Source: Saccharopolyspora oryzae (lineage in GTDB: Bacteria; Actinomycetota; Actinomycetes; Mycobacteriales; Pseudonocardiaceae). From it: DNA of 48,946 nucleotides. The position numbers were made by a program, and so were the translations under genes. Shown in pieces: positions 7,753 through 17,240 of the stretch. The stretch lies in contig NZ_JAQGLA010000055.1 in NCBI RefSeq assembly GCF_027853915.1, forward strand, positions 1 through 48,946, read 5' to 3'. Under the pieces are notes generated by a model that saw only the letters and a program-made list of their open reading frames with translations, did no database searches and had not been told where the DNA came from. Each line of letters begins with the position of its first letter. Within the stretch, counting starts at the first letter, position 1.

Positions 7753-9126
7753 ATGTCCTGGACGAACGAGGCCGCGTCGCCTCCTGCTGCCACCAGACCG
7801 GAAAAACTGCCCAGGGTGCTGACCGTGTTCGGCGGCGTCCTGCTGACCCTGTCCTGCGTCACTCCGGCGTCGTCGCTGTTCATCGTGGTTCCACCACTGG
7901 TGCAAACGCAGGGCACCGGTGTCGTGCTGACCCTGGCGCTGGGCGCGCTGGTGTCCCTCGGCGTCGCGTTCTGCTACAGCGAACTCGGCACCCGGTTCCC
8001 GCACGCAGGGGGCGAATATTCGATCGTGGCCCGGGTGCTCGGGCGCGGCGCCGGGTGGATCACGTTCGTGATGAGCCTGGCGATGATCGTCGTGGTGCCA
8101 CCGGTGATCGCGCTGGGCACCGCCGAATACCTGAGTTCGCTGGTCGAGCTCGACACCGCCACCACCGGCGCCGTCGTGATGCTGCTGGCGACCGCGACCG
8201 CCGTGCTGGACGTCCGGTCCAACGCGCTGGTGACCGGAATCTTCCTGGGCATCGAGGTGCTGGCCGCCGCACTGGTGGCGGTCCTCGGCTTCTCGCACGC
8301 CAACCGTCCGCTGAGCGCCCTGACCGAGCCGACGATTCCGGACGCCGCAGGGAGTTCCGCGCCGTTCACGACGACCGTGCTGCTGACGGGATTGGCCGTC
8401 GCGATCTTCACCTTCCAAGGCTTCGGGAGCGCGGTCTACCTGTCGGAGGAGCTGCGCGACCCGAAGCGCAGCGTCGCGCGCACGGTGCTGTGGTCGCTGC
8501 TGGCCGCGGTGCTGATCATCGGCCTGCCCACGGTGGCGATCGTGCTGGGCGCTCCGACCGACGCCGATCTGGCCACCGCCGACTTCCCGGCGATCGTCGA
8601 AGCGTGGGGCGGGCCGGTGCTGTCGACCTTCGTGAGCCTGGCCGTGGCCGCGGCGATCCTGAACGCGGTGATCGTCATGGTCCTGCAGAACGCGCGGGTG
8701 CTCTACGCCTCGGCGCGCGACCAGGCGTGGCCAACCCGGATGAATCGGGCGCTGTCCCGGCTGCACCCGCGCTGGAAATCGCCGTGGGTGTCGACGCTGC
8801 TGGTCGGCGTGCCCGGCGCCGCGCTCGCCGGACTCGTGGACGTCGAAGCACTCATCGGCCTGACCGGCGTGATCGTGGCCGCGCTCTACCTGCTGATCGC
8901 GATCGCCGCGCTGCGGGTCCGCCGGTCGCGCCAACCGGAGGCGTGGCGGATGCCGCTGTGGCCGCTGCCCGCGCTGGTCACCGCGGCAGCGATCGCCCTC
9001 GCCCTGGTCAACCAGGACGTCGCGGACCTGCTTCTCACCGCCGCACTGGCGGCCTTGGCCGGGGCGTACTACGCGGTGCACCTGCGACGACGTCATGACA
9101 CCCACTGGGTGATCACAGACAACTAG
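7753..9126 (+). CDS. APC-family amino acid/amine permease
   Basis: 457 residues from ATG 7753, chosen for the GAGG 5 nt upstream; ATG 7708 in the same frame is the alternative. About 12 hydrophobic segments, with the APC-superfamily start LTVFGGVLLTLSCVTPASSLF, the conserved YSELGTRFPHAGGEYSIVAR loop (GG-EY pattern of amino acid permeases) and FQGFGSAVYLSEELRDPKR (the E-E--DP-K motif). It is a proton- or cation-coupled cytoplasmic membrane transporter. Lying between the aminobutyraldehyde dehydrogenase and the aminotransferase, it probably imports their substrate, such as putrescine or GABA. Direct evidence for the substrate is lacking. Confidence 0.87.
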   Translation: MSWTNEAASPPAATRPEKLPRVLTVFGGVLLTLSCVTPASSLFIVVPPLVQTQGTGVVLTLALGALVSLGVAFCYSELGTRFPHAGGEYSIVARVLGRGAGWITFVMSLAMIVVVPPVIALGTAEYLSSLVELDTATTGAVVMLLATATAVLDVRSNALVTGIFLGIEVLAAALVAVLGFSHANRPLSALTEPTIPDAAGSSAPFTTTVLLTGLAVAIFTFQGFGSAVYLSEELRDPKRSVARTVLWSLLAAVLIIGLPTVAIVLGAPTDADLATADFPAIVEAWGGPVLSTFVSLAVAAAILNAVIVMVLQNARVLYASARDQAWPTRMNRALSRLHPRWKSPWVSTLLVGVPGAALAGLVDVEALIGLTGVIVAALYLLIAIAALRVRRSRQPEAWRMPLWPLPALVTAAAIALALVNQDVADLLLTAALAALAGAYYAVHLRRRHDTHWVITDN

Positions 9127-9130
9127 ATCA

Positions 9131-9166
9131 GTTGTTGATATGACCTTCAACAACGTTTTCAGTTGC
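9131..9166. promoter_or_regulatory. Putative Lrp-type operator before the aminotransferase
   Basis: GTTGTTGA (9131-9138) and TCAACAAC (9147-9154) form an inverted repeat with 8-nt spacing. They overlap ACAACGTTTTCAGTTGC (9150-9166), which resembles the motif at 7626-7642. It sits 55 to 90 bp before the ATG at 9221. Confidence 0.5.
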
Positions 9167-9220
9167 TTTCGTTCTCTTATACGATTGATTTCGAAGACCA
9201 CAATCGATGCGAGGTTGATC

Positions 9221-10606
9221 ATGACCGCGACGGAGCACCCTGCCGCGAACCGCACGCTCGGCGACCGGGCGCGGGACCACCTGTGGCTGCACTTCGCCCA
9301 GCACGGCGGCTACGCCGACAGCGAGATCCCGGTGATCACGCGCGGCGAGGGCCCCTACGTCTACGACGAGCGCGGCAAGCGCTACTTCGACGGCCTGGCC
9401 GGCCTGTTCGCCGTCCAGGTCGGGCACGGCCGCGAAGAGCTCGCCGAGGCGGCGGCGCGGCAGACCAAGCAGCTCGCCTACTTCCCGCTGTGGTCGCACG
9501 CGCACCCCGGCGCCGTCGAGCTCGCCGAGCGGATCGCCGCCCAGGCCCCCGGCGACCTGAACCGGGTGTTCTTCACCAGCGGCGGCGGCGAAGCCGTCGA
9601 AACCGCCTGGAAACTGGCCAAGCAGTACTTCCGCAAGACCGGAAAACCCGGCAAGCACAAGGTGATCAGCCGGTCGCTGGCCTACCACGGCACGTCCCAG
9701 GGCGCGCTGTCCATCACCGGGATCCCCGGCGCCAAGCAGGACTTCGAGCCGCTGGTGCCCAGCGCCATCAAGGTCCCCAACACCAACTTCTACCGGGCGC
9801 CGGTGTACGCCGACGACTACGAGGCGTTCGGCGTCTGGGCGGCCGAGGAGATCGGCCGCGCGATCGAACGGGAAGGAGCGGACACGGTCGCCGCGGTGTT
9901 CCTGGAACCGCTGCAGAACACCGGCGGCTGCTTCCCGCCGCCGCCCGGCTACTGGCAGCGCGTCCGGGAGATCTGCACCGAGCACGACGTGCTGCTGGTC
10001 TCCGACGAGGTGATCTGCGCGTACGGCCGGCTGGGCCATGACTTCGGCGCGAACCGCTACGGCTACCAGCCGGACATCATCACGGTGGCCAAGGGACTCA
10101 CGTCCGGCTACGCCCCGCTCGGCGCGATGATCGCCGACGAGCGGCTGATGGCGCCGTTCCTGTCCGGTGACAGCAGTTTCACGCACGGCTCGACCTACGG
10201 CGGGCACCCGGTGGCCTGCGCGGTCGCCATGGCCAACCTGGACCTGCTGGAGTCCGAGGACCTCTACGGCCAGGTCCGCGCCAACGAGGCGAACTTCCGC
10301 GCCACCCTGGACAAGCTGCTGGACCTGCCGATCGTCGGCGACGTCCGCGGCGCCGGGTACTTCTACGGCATCGAGCTGGTCAAGGACGCGGCGACCAAGG
10401 AGACCTTCACCGCGGCCGACGCCGAGCGCGTCCTGCAGGGCTTCGTCTCCCCCGCGCTGTTCGAAGCGGGCCTGTACTGCCGCGCCGACGACCGCGCGGA
10501 ACCGGTGATCCAACTGGCCCCACCGCTGATCTGCACCCAGGACCACTTCGACGAGGTCGAGCAGATCCTCCGCTCCGTCCTCACCGAAGCCTGCACCAAG
10601 CTCTGA
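9221..10606 (+). CDS. Class III (omega) aminotransferase, putrescine/GABA type
   Basis: 461 residues from ATG 9221, preceded by GAGG; an earlier in-frame ATG at 9140 lies inside the operator region and is rejected. This is a fold-type I PLP enzyme: SGGGEAVETAWKLAKQYF (120-137) binds the cofactor phosphate, SDEV (Asp262) contacts the pyridine nitrogen, and Lys291 in ITVAKGLTSGYAPLGA forms the Schiff base. Overall it resembles SpuC-like omega-amino acid:pyruvate and diamine aminotransferases. With the dehydrogenase at 6.1 kb it would convert diamine to amino acid, or it may act on GABA itself. The permease and Lrp nearby support amine catabolism. Confidence 0.9.
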   Translation: MTATEHPAANRTLGDRARDHLWLHFAQHGGYADSEIPVITRGEGPYVYDERGKRYFDGLAGLFAVQVGHGREELAEAAARQTKQLAYFPLWSHAHPGAVELAERIAAQAPGDLNRVFFTSGGGEAVETAWKLAKQYFRKTGKPGKHKVISRSLAYHGTSQGALSITGIPGAKQDFEPLVPSAIKVPNTNFYRAPVYADDYEAFGVWAAEEIGRAIEREGADTVAAVFLEPLQNTGGCFPPPPGYWQRVREICTEHDVLLVSDEVICAYGRLGHDFGANRYGYQPDIITVAKGLTSGYAPLGAMIADERLMAPFLSGDSSFTHGSTYGGHPVACAVAMANLDLLESEDLYGQVRANEANFRATLDKLLDLPIVGDVRGAGYFYGIELVKDAATKETFTAADAERVLQGFVSPALFEAGLYCRADDRAEPVIQLAPPLICTQDHFDEVEQILRSVLTEACTKL

Positions 10607-10615
10607 CCCGCCCTC

Positions 10616-10754
10616 CCGCAAATTCAATGGAAATCAGACCTCCGATTTCCATTGAACTTGCGGAAGTTCTCCACAGCCCGGACGACCTGTCCACACCCGT
10701 CGGCATGTCGGGTCCCGACACGCCGGGGGACCGCAGTTTCAATTGAAACTGCGG
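10616..10754. repeat. Composite palindromic repeat, copy 2
   Basis: Same plan as 1630-1767. Palindrome A is 10616-10635 with 10644-10663 (20 bp, one mismatch). The middle palindrome is 10701-10725, identical to copy 1. Palindrome B, 10731-10754, is a perfect 24-nt palindrome around TTTCAATTGAAA. The stretch from GTCCACA through the middle palindrome differs from copy 1 at only one base. Confidence 0.85.
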
Positions 10755-10772
10755 AACCCAGGCACGGCGGAT

Positions 10773-10794
10773 CACAGTTTCCATTGAAACTGTG
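10773..10794. repeat. Variant B-type palindrome
   Basis: CACAGTTTC (10773-10781) and GAAACTGTG (10786-10794) are perfect arms around CATT. This is a CCATTG-core variant of the B palindrome, placed 18 bp after composite copy 2. Confidence 0.75.
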
Positions 10795-10886
10795 GTTCCC
10801 GTGGGCGCAACGATGACCCGATCCGGTGAACACGTGTGGGCGGTGTGGCGGATTGGGGCGGGCGATGATCGTCTTGGTGGTTCACT

Positions 10887-10914
10887 TCCTCCTCGATGTC
10901 CAGATCGAGGAGGA
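10887..10914 (+). promoter_or_regulatory. Shine-Dalgarno-sequestering hairpin
   Basis: TCCTCCTCGAT (10887-10897) pairs perfectly with ATCGAGGAGGA (10904-10914) across a 6-nt loop. The 3' arm contains the whole GAGGAGG ribosome site of the GTG start at 10920. In RNA this 11-bp stem would hide the ribosome site. Confidence 0.6.
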
Positions 10915-10919
10915 TCTCC

Positions 10920-11747
10920 GTGGCCGTTTGCGTCCGCCTAGTGACCCTGCTGCTCGCATTCGTCCTTGCCGCACTGCCGATTCCGGCGAGCGCGCAGGCG
11001 AGCACCGGCCGACATTGCGCGTCCACTTTGGACTGCACTGCCGCCGAGCTGGAGGCGATGCCGCTGACCGAGCGGCTCGCGTTCGTCCGCGCCGTGCAGG
11101 ACCGGGTTTCGGCCGAGTACATCCCGGGTTTCCGGCACTGGCGCAACATCGAGGGGATCATCGGCTTCTTCATCGAGAAGGGCTTCGGCGAGCGGGGCTC
11201 CTGGGTTTCGCACGTCGACGCCGGGATCCTGGAGGGCATCGAGCGCGGCACCGCGATGGCCCTCGGCGTCTCCGATGACGACGGCGGCAACCCGGGATCG
11301 CACCTGTGGGCCGACTACCTCCGCCGCATGCAGCGCGGCGAGCTGACCGATCGCTGGACGCACGACCCGGCGTGGGGCAACGCCGAGCAGGCCTCGACCG
11401 AGCACGGCGTGCGCCTGGCCGAGGCCAACGGCGCCCGCCCGACCCGGGTCGACTGGCAGATCTACCAGTTCAGCGAGTTCTACCGCTGGATGCTCCGCAA
11501 CCCCCAGTCCGCGCTGCTGATGCTCAACGAGAACCTGGGCCAGACCACGGGAATCCCGCTGGCCCCGGTCGACTTCCTGCGCTGGTTCACCGACGTGACC
11601 ACGCCCGTCCCCACCCACCGAGGCGCCCACGTGGCCCACGACCTGGCCCTGCCGAGCCCGGTCGGAGCCCCGATCAGCATCCTCCAGCTCTTCCTGGCCT
11701 ACGCCCCGGAACTCACTCGCGCGTACCAGGAGGACACCGCGCACTGA
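10920..11747 (+). CDS. Secreted protein of unknown function
   Basis: 275 residues from GTG 10920, 6 nt after GAGGAGG; an in-frame ATG at 10896 lies inside the hairpin arm and is less likely. A clear signal peptide covers residues 1 to ~25 (VCVRLVTLLLAFVLAALPIP then ASAQA). The mature part has two early cysteines, a conserved-looking FRHWRNIEGIIGFFIEKGF, and later acidic and aromatic helices (WQIYQFSEFYRWMLRN, FLRWFTDV). I do not recognise a domain. It converges on the lectin-enzyme gene and shares a terminator with it. The composite repeat and hairpin directly upstream suggest unusual post-transcriptional control. Confidence 0.75.
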   Translation: MAVCVRLVTLLLAFVLAALPIPASAQASTGRHCASTLDCTAAELEAMPLTERLAFVRAVQDRVSAEYIPGFRHWRNIEGIIGFFIEKGFGERGSWVSHVDAGILEGIERGTAMALGVSDDDGGNPGSHLWADYLRRMQRGELTDRWTHDPAWGNAEQASTEHGVRLAEANGARPTRVDWQIYQFSEFYRWMLRNPQSALLMLNENLGQTTGIPLAPVDFLRWFTDVTTPVPTHRGAHVAHDLALPSPVGAPISILQLFLAYAPELTRAYQEDTAH

Positions 11748-11750
11748 CCG

Positions 11751-11787
11751 GTGGACGGGCGCTTCCACCGCGAAAGCGCCCGTCCAC
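11751..11787. terminator. Bidirectional terminator hairpin
   Basis: GTGGACGGGCGCTT (11751-11764) pairs perfectly with AAGCGCCCGTCCAC (11774-11787), a 14-bp stem with a 9-nt loop, between two convergent genes. Confidence 0.75.
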
Positions 11788-11795
11788 CAACGAGA

Positions 11796-13922
11796 TCAGG
11801 CCTTCAGCGAGTCGACCAGCTCCTGCCAGGGCGTCCACGGCGCCCCCGGCCCGGGCTGGCTGGCGGTCAGCATGTCCCCGCCGCGACCAACGCCGAACAG
11901 CGAGCACGCCCCGTCCGGACGGCTCACCGCCACGGGATCGCCTTCCAGCTCCCCGCCGAGGTTCGCCCACGCGGACCAACCGCCCTGCAGCCCTTCCTGC
12001 TCGGCGGTCAGGACCTCGCCGGACGTGCTGCGCACGAACACCGACAGCTTCCCCTCCGGGCCCACGGCCACCGCCGGGGTGCCGGCGAAGTCACCGCCGA
12101 GCCCGGACCAGAAACCGCCCTCGCCCGGGTGCGACATGACGTAGAGCTGCTGGTCGTTGCCGACGGCGAACAGCACGACGACGCCGTCGGGCAGCGTGAC
12201 GACCGCCGGATCGTCGACCATGCTGCCGCCCAAGCCCTGCCACGCCGACCAAGCGGCGCCCGCAGTGCCCTGCGTCGACACGACGATCTCCTGCTGGGAG
12301 TTGCGCGCGAACACCGAAACGGTGCCGCCCGGCCGCAACGCGACCGCGGGCCGACCGATCAGCTCGCCGCCGAAGTCGTCCCACTCGGTCCAGTGCCCAC
12401 CGCGACCGGCCTGCGCGGTGCCGTAGAGCTTGCCGTCCCGCCCGACGGCGAACAGCGCCAACGCACCGTCAGGCCGCACCACCGCAACCGGATCGGCGGC
12501 GATGTCGCCCCGCAAACCGCTCCACGGCCCCCACTTCGCGCCGGGCTGCGGACAAGACGAGGTGATGATCTCGTCGTTGCTGTTCCGGGCGAACACCGAC
12601 AGCCCACCGCCCGGCTCGCGCACGACGACCGGGTGCCCGACCGGCTCCCCACCGATCCCGAGCCAACCGACCCAGTCCCCACCGGGAGCGACCTGCCAAG
12701 CGGTGACGGCCTCCCCGGAAGTGCTGGTGGCGAAGGCCGAAAGGGCCCCGTCCGGCCCAGGGATGATCCAAGACCCGAACACAGCAGGCACCACCCGCTC
12801 CGGCGGAGCCGGAGGCTGAGGCGGAGCCGGCGGAGGCATCGGAGGCTGCCCTTGCTGCGGCGGCTGCCCCGGAGCCGGGGGCTGCGGCGGAACGGGCGGC
12901 TGCGGCGGCGGAGCCGGAGGCTGATCCGGCGCGGGCGGCTGCGGCGGCGGAGGTGGCACCGGCGGTTGTCCAGGAGGTGGCGGTGCCGGGAACGACCGAG
13001 CGGTCTCGTCGAGGAGCTTACGAGCTTCAGCCTCGTGCTCGTCGTATTTTCCCCGGAGGTCCCGCCGAGGTTTCTGCACATCCGCAGCGATCTGACCAGC
13101 TGTGCGGTTCGGATCCTGGCGCTCTTCTCTGACCGCAGCCTCGAAGAACTTGTGCGCTGCGTAGTTCACGTTCAGCACTTGCTCAGGGGAGCCCCACCCC
13201 ATCGAAGGGCGTTGCTGGAAAACTCCGAGCGAGTCCGCGTCGCGCGCTCCGTCGAGGTTCGACATCCTCGATTCGACGAGACCGGTTTCGAACGCTGCGA
13301 GCATCAGTTTGTCGGAAACCTGCATCTCCTTGCCCACCAAGTAAACGGTGCGCATGACTTCAGGATCAGGTGGCCCGGGAGGCCCGAAACGCGCAGGCGG
13401 GCCAGGAGGAGCCGGCGGCAGCGGAGCCGGCGCAGGCGGCTGTCCCGGGGGCGGCGGCACCGGAGGATTCCCCTGCGGCGGCTGCGCGGGCGGCGGCGGA
13501 GGCGGGGGCGCGCCGACCAGGCTCGGCAGGTTCCACGGACGCCGGTCGTCCGCCGCTGGGCCCGCCAAGACGGAGATGTGGAAGTGCTTGGTGTGCGGGT
13601 TCGGGCCGTTGTACTTGACCCATTGCCACGGGTTGTTCCCCTCGCGCGAGTCCAGGATGAGCCCGTTGGCGATGATGTACTTGATCCGGGGGTCGCGACT
13701 GCGCTCGAGTTCGTCGGTGAGCCTGTTGATGTCCACCCCGTTGGCCGGGTCATGCGTGATGTCGACCGCGTGCACGATGCCATTCGACGGGTTGTGGTCG
13801 CTTTCCCGGTTCTGATGCGCTGAGTCTCCGAGCGCGCCGTCGCTGGCGATGCTGCGGTTCGGGAACGCACGGTTGATCTGATCCCGGAGCACCTCGAGGC
13901 TGCCCGCTAGTCTCCAGTTCAT
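11796..13922 (-). CDS. M15-like peptidase / transglycosylase-like / seven-bladed lectin propeller protein
   Basis: 708 residues. Residues 1-120 resemble M15/Hedgehog-type DD-peptidases of phage endolysins, with likely zinc residues in DSAHQNRESDHNP (His36, Asp42 or His43), AVDI (Asp54) and KHFHISV (His113/His115). A proline-rich linker (137-187) follows. Residues 190-265 look lysozyme-like (FETGLVESR with Glu216; LGVFQQRPSMGWGSPEQVL). A second proline-rich linker (311-375) leads to seven ~47-residue repeats (380-708) with DG--S-FA and W--W--LGG motifs, matching PLL/DUF346-type beta-propeller lectins. There is no N-terminal signal peptide. Peptidoglycan cutting and glycan binding are inferred. 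A lipoprotein gene lies 37 nt upstream on the same strand. Confidence 0.82.
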   Translation of the reverse strand: MNWRLAGSLEVLRDQINRAFPNRSIASDGALGDSAHQNRESDHNPSNGIVHAVDITHDPANGVDINRLTDELERSRDPRIKYIIANGLILDSREGNNPWQWVKYNGPNPHTKHFHISVLAGPAADDRRPWNLPSLVGAPPPPPPPAQPPQGNPPVPPPPGQPPAPAPLPPAPPGPPARFGPPGPPDPEVMRTVYLVGKEMQVSDKLMLAAFETGLVESRMSNLDGARDADSLGVFQQRPSMGWGSPEQVLNVNYAAHKFFEAAVREERQDPNRTAGQIAADVQKPRRDLRGKYDEHEAEARKLLDETARSFPAPPPPGQPPVPPPPPQPPAPDQPPAPPPQPPVPPQPPAPGQPPQQGQPPMPPPAPPQPPAPPERVVPAVFGSWIIPGPDGALSAFATSTSGEAVTAWQVAPGGDWVGWLGIGGEPVGHPVVVREPGGGLSVFARNSNDEIITSSCPQPGAKWGPWSGLRGDIAADPVAVVRPDGALALFAVGRDGKLYGTAQAGRGGHWTEWDDFGGELIGRPAVALRPGGTVSVFARNSQQEIVVSTQGTAGAAWSAWQGLGGSMVDDPAVVTLPDGVVVLFAVGNDQQLYVMSHPGEGGFWSGLGGDFAGTPAVAVGPEGKLSVFVRSTSGEVLTAEQEGLQGGWSAWANLGGELEGDPVAVSRPDGACSLFGVGRGGDMLTASQPGPGAPWTPWQELVDSLKA

Positions 13923-13959
13923 TCTCTCGTTTCCTGCTCAGGTTTTTGGTACGTCAACG

Positions 13960-14631
13960 TCAGTTTCGGAAGAAGAGGCTGGTTTCGAGCGTGCCGCCCG
14001 CGCAGATGACGCTGAGGTTCCAGTCCAGCGTGATCGGTTCGGTGTTCTCCGGCGGGTACACGCGTACCTTCGCCGGGTCGATGCAGGCCCCGTCCTTGAA
14101 CGGGTCGTACTTCCACCAGAGGTCCTGGCCGACGCCTTCCCTGGTACCGATGGAGATCGCCTCGGTCGGCGCGTGCGTCACCTCGTCCAGCGTTGACCCC
14201 AGCAGTTCGCCCGAATGGCCGACGAACTCGAGCCTGGCTGCACCTTCCACGGTGCAAGGTGACGCGCCGACGTTCGCGAACCGCAGCATCGCGTGCGCGC
14301 GGTCCGGCGGCTGCGACGGGTCTTTTTGCAAACCATCCACCGAGTTCGGGTAGAACCGCGCTCGCAGCTGCGAGGTCCGGCAAGGACCTTGCGAGGGGTT
14401 CTCCTCAGCACTACCAGCGGAGTCCGCTGTGGACTCGTCGGCTGCCGAACTCTCCTGAGCCTCGGCGTCTTCCTTCGCTTCCGAGCTTTCCTGCGGCGCA
14501 GGTTGGGTCACCGTGACCGTCGCGGGTGGTGGTGCTTGTTGTGCGGGGTTCTGGCCGCAGGCCGCCAAGAGCGCCGCCGCAGCAGCGGTCAGCGCGGGCA
14601 GGGCCGTGCTCCTCCCCCTGGTCAATGCCAC
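13960..14631 (-). CDS. Lipoprotein with DUF4232-like domain
   Basis: 223 residues from GTG 14631, preceded by GGGGAGGGA; the longer open frame lacks a signal sequence at its start. The signal peptide ends in the lipobox LAAC (Cys25). A Thr/Gln/Pro/Glu/Ser-rich low-complexity spacer (about 27-75) follows. The C-terminal domain has a cysteine pair pattern (PCRTSQL, SPCTVEG, KDGACID, SVICAGG) and the beta-rich layout of DUF4232: LRFANVGASPCTVEG, then WNLSVICAGG. It should be anchored to the outer face of the membrane. It is 37 nt upstream of the peptidase-lectin gene and probably cotranscribed with it, a possible functional link in the cell envelope. Confidence 0.78.
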   Translation of the reverse strand: MALTRGRSTALPALTAAAAALLAACGQNPAQQAPPPATVTVTQPAPQESSEAKEDAEAQESSAADESTADSAGSAEENPSQGPCRTSQLRARFYPNSVDGLQKDPSQPPDRAHAMLRFANVGASPCTVEGAARLEFVGHSGELLGSTLDEVTHAPTEAISIGTREGVGQDLWWKYDPFKDGACIDPAKVRVYPPENTEPITLDWNLSVICAGGTLETSLFFRN

Positions 14632-14872
14632 TATTCCGATTCCCTCCCCTAGAGATCGGCGAGCCCCTGCTCGCCACCGGAATTCGGGCGCGGAGTTTTC
14701 CAGACGCATCGGTGATCTCGCAGGCAATCACAACAAATCGGCGTTCCAGATCACATCGATCACGAAAGCACCGAAACACTTGGCGAGAAATGCAACCCAG
14801 TTGGCGGTACACGCCGAGAATGGCGAATTGATAGCCCCACACGCGGACCTGCAGAGCCGCCAGGGCATGAAA
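14632..14872. other. Intergenic region upstream of the lipoprotein
   Basis: About 240 bp between the lipoprotein start and the pdhC terminator, more AT-rich than its surroundings, presumably holding the lipoprotein promoter. I see no credible gene and could not fix a promoter hexamer pair. Confidence 0.4.
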
Positions 14873-14916
14873 AAGGCCCCTTCCGCGAGAGTCGGGGTCT
14901 TCGCGGAAGGGGCCTT
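14873..14916 (-). terminator. Terminator of the pdh operon
   Basis: AAGGCCCCTTCCGCGA (14873-14888) pairs perfectly with its complement at 14901-14916, a 16-bp stem with a 12-nt loop, 13 nt beyond the pdhC stop. On the minus strand it is followed by TTTTTCAT, a genuine U-tract. Confidence 0.85.
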
Positions 14917-14929
14917 GGTCACTCGGTGA

Positions 14930-16189
<1,260 letters not shown>

Positions 16190-16213
16190 CGTCTTCCTCG
16201 GGTGAGACAGGCC

Positions 16214-17209
16214 TCAGCGGCGACGGCCGACGGCGTCCAGCGTCTGGTGGATCGCAGTCGTCAGGGACTCGGCGGACGGGAGCGCGGCGCGCTCCAGCGG
16301 CTTGGCGTACGGCAGCGGCACCTCCGCCGCCGCGACCCGGCGCACCGGGGCGTCGAGGTAGTCGAACGCACCGTCCGAGATGGACGCGGCGATCTCCGCG
16401 CCGATGCCGTAGGTCAGCCAGTCGTCCTCCGCGACGACGGCGCAGCCGGTCTTGCGCACGGAGTCCACAATGGTCTGCCGGTCCAGCGGCCGCAAGCTGC
16501 GCAGGTCCACGACCTCGGCGTTGATGCCCTCCTCGGCGTGCAGCTTCTCGGCGACCTGCTGGGCCACCAGCGCCATCCGGGAGTAGCCGATGATGGTGAT
16601 GTCGGTGCCCTCGCGGGTCACCTTCGCCTTGCCGATCTCGGCCGGCTCGACGACGTCGGGAACCTCGCCCTTGGTGTTGTAGAGCGCCAGGTTCTCCAGG
16701 AACAGCACCGGGTCGTTGTCGCGCATCGAGGCCAGCAGCAGCGCCTTGGCGTCGGCGGGCGTGCTCGGCGCGACGACCTTCAGGCCCGGCACGAAGGCGT
16801 AGTACAGCTCGATGTTCTGCGAGTGGGTGGCGCCCAGCTGCTGGCCGCCGCCGCCCGGCGTGCGCAGGACCATCGGCACGGAGGTCTGGCCGCCGAACAT
16901 GCCGTAGATCTTGGCCGCGTGGTTGACGATCTGGTCCAGCGCGACCAGCGAGAAGTTGATCGTCATCAGTTCGACGACCGGGCGCAGGCCCAGCATGGCC
17001 GCACCGACCGCGGCACCGACGAAGCCCTCCTCGGCGATCGGGGTGTCGCGCACCCGCTTCTCGCCGAACTCCTTGAGCAGACCAGCGGTGATCTTGTAGG
17101 AGCCCTCGAAGACCCCGATTTCCTCGCCGATGAGGAAGACGTCCTCATCGCGCAGCATTTCCTCGCGAAGCGTGTCGTGCAACGCTTGGCGGTACGTGAT
17201 GACGGCCAA
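16214..17209 (-). CDS. pdhB: 2-oxoacid (pyruvate) dehydrogenase E1 component beta subunit
   Basis: 331 residues. The TTG at 17209 is chosen because AGGAG lies 8 nt upstream and translation then begins AVITYRQALHDTLREEM, the usual start of this family; the longer open frame runs into the intercistronic hairpin. It has the transketolase central-domain signature (DVFLIGEEIGVFEGSYKITA, GLRPVVELMTINFSLVALDQ, RTPGGGGQQLGATHSQN) and a C-terminal domain with IIGYSRMALVAQQVAEKL. With the alpha subunit it forms the ThDP-dependent decarboxylase of the complex. The next gene, pdhC, begins 24 nt later. Confidence 0.92.
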   Translation of the reverse strand: MAVITYRQALHDTLREEMLRDEDVFLIGEEIGVFEGSYKITAGLLKEFGEKRVRDTPIAEEGFVGAAVGAAMLGLRPVVELMTINFSLVALDQIVNHAAKIYGMFGGQTSVPMVLRTPGGGGQQLGATHSQNIELYYAFVPGLKVVAPSTPADAKALLLASMRDNDPVLFLENLALYNTKGEVPDVVEPAEIGKAKVTREGTDITIIGYSRMALVAQQVAEKLHAEEGINAEVVDLRSLRPLDRQTIVDSVRKTGCAVVAEDDWLTYGIGAEIAASISDGAFDYLDAPVRRVAAAEVPLPYAKPLERAALPSAESLTTAIHQTLDAVGRRR

Positions 17210-17240
17210 GGGTGTTTCTCCTGGAAAAGAGCAATGGGAG

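Noticed and set aside
11796..13922. Long open frames on the plus strand (for example 11751-13823) opposite the peptidase-lectin gene
   Set aside because: They are antisense shadows of a GC-rich, proline-rich gene; the translations are arginine- and histidine-rich with no recognisable domain.
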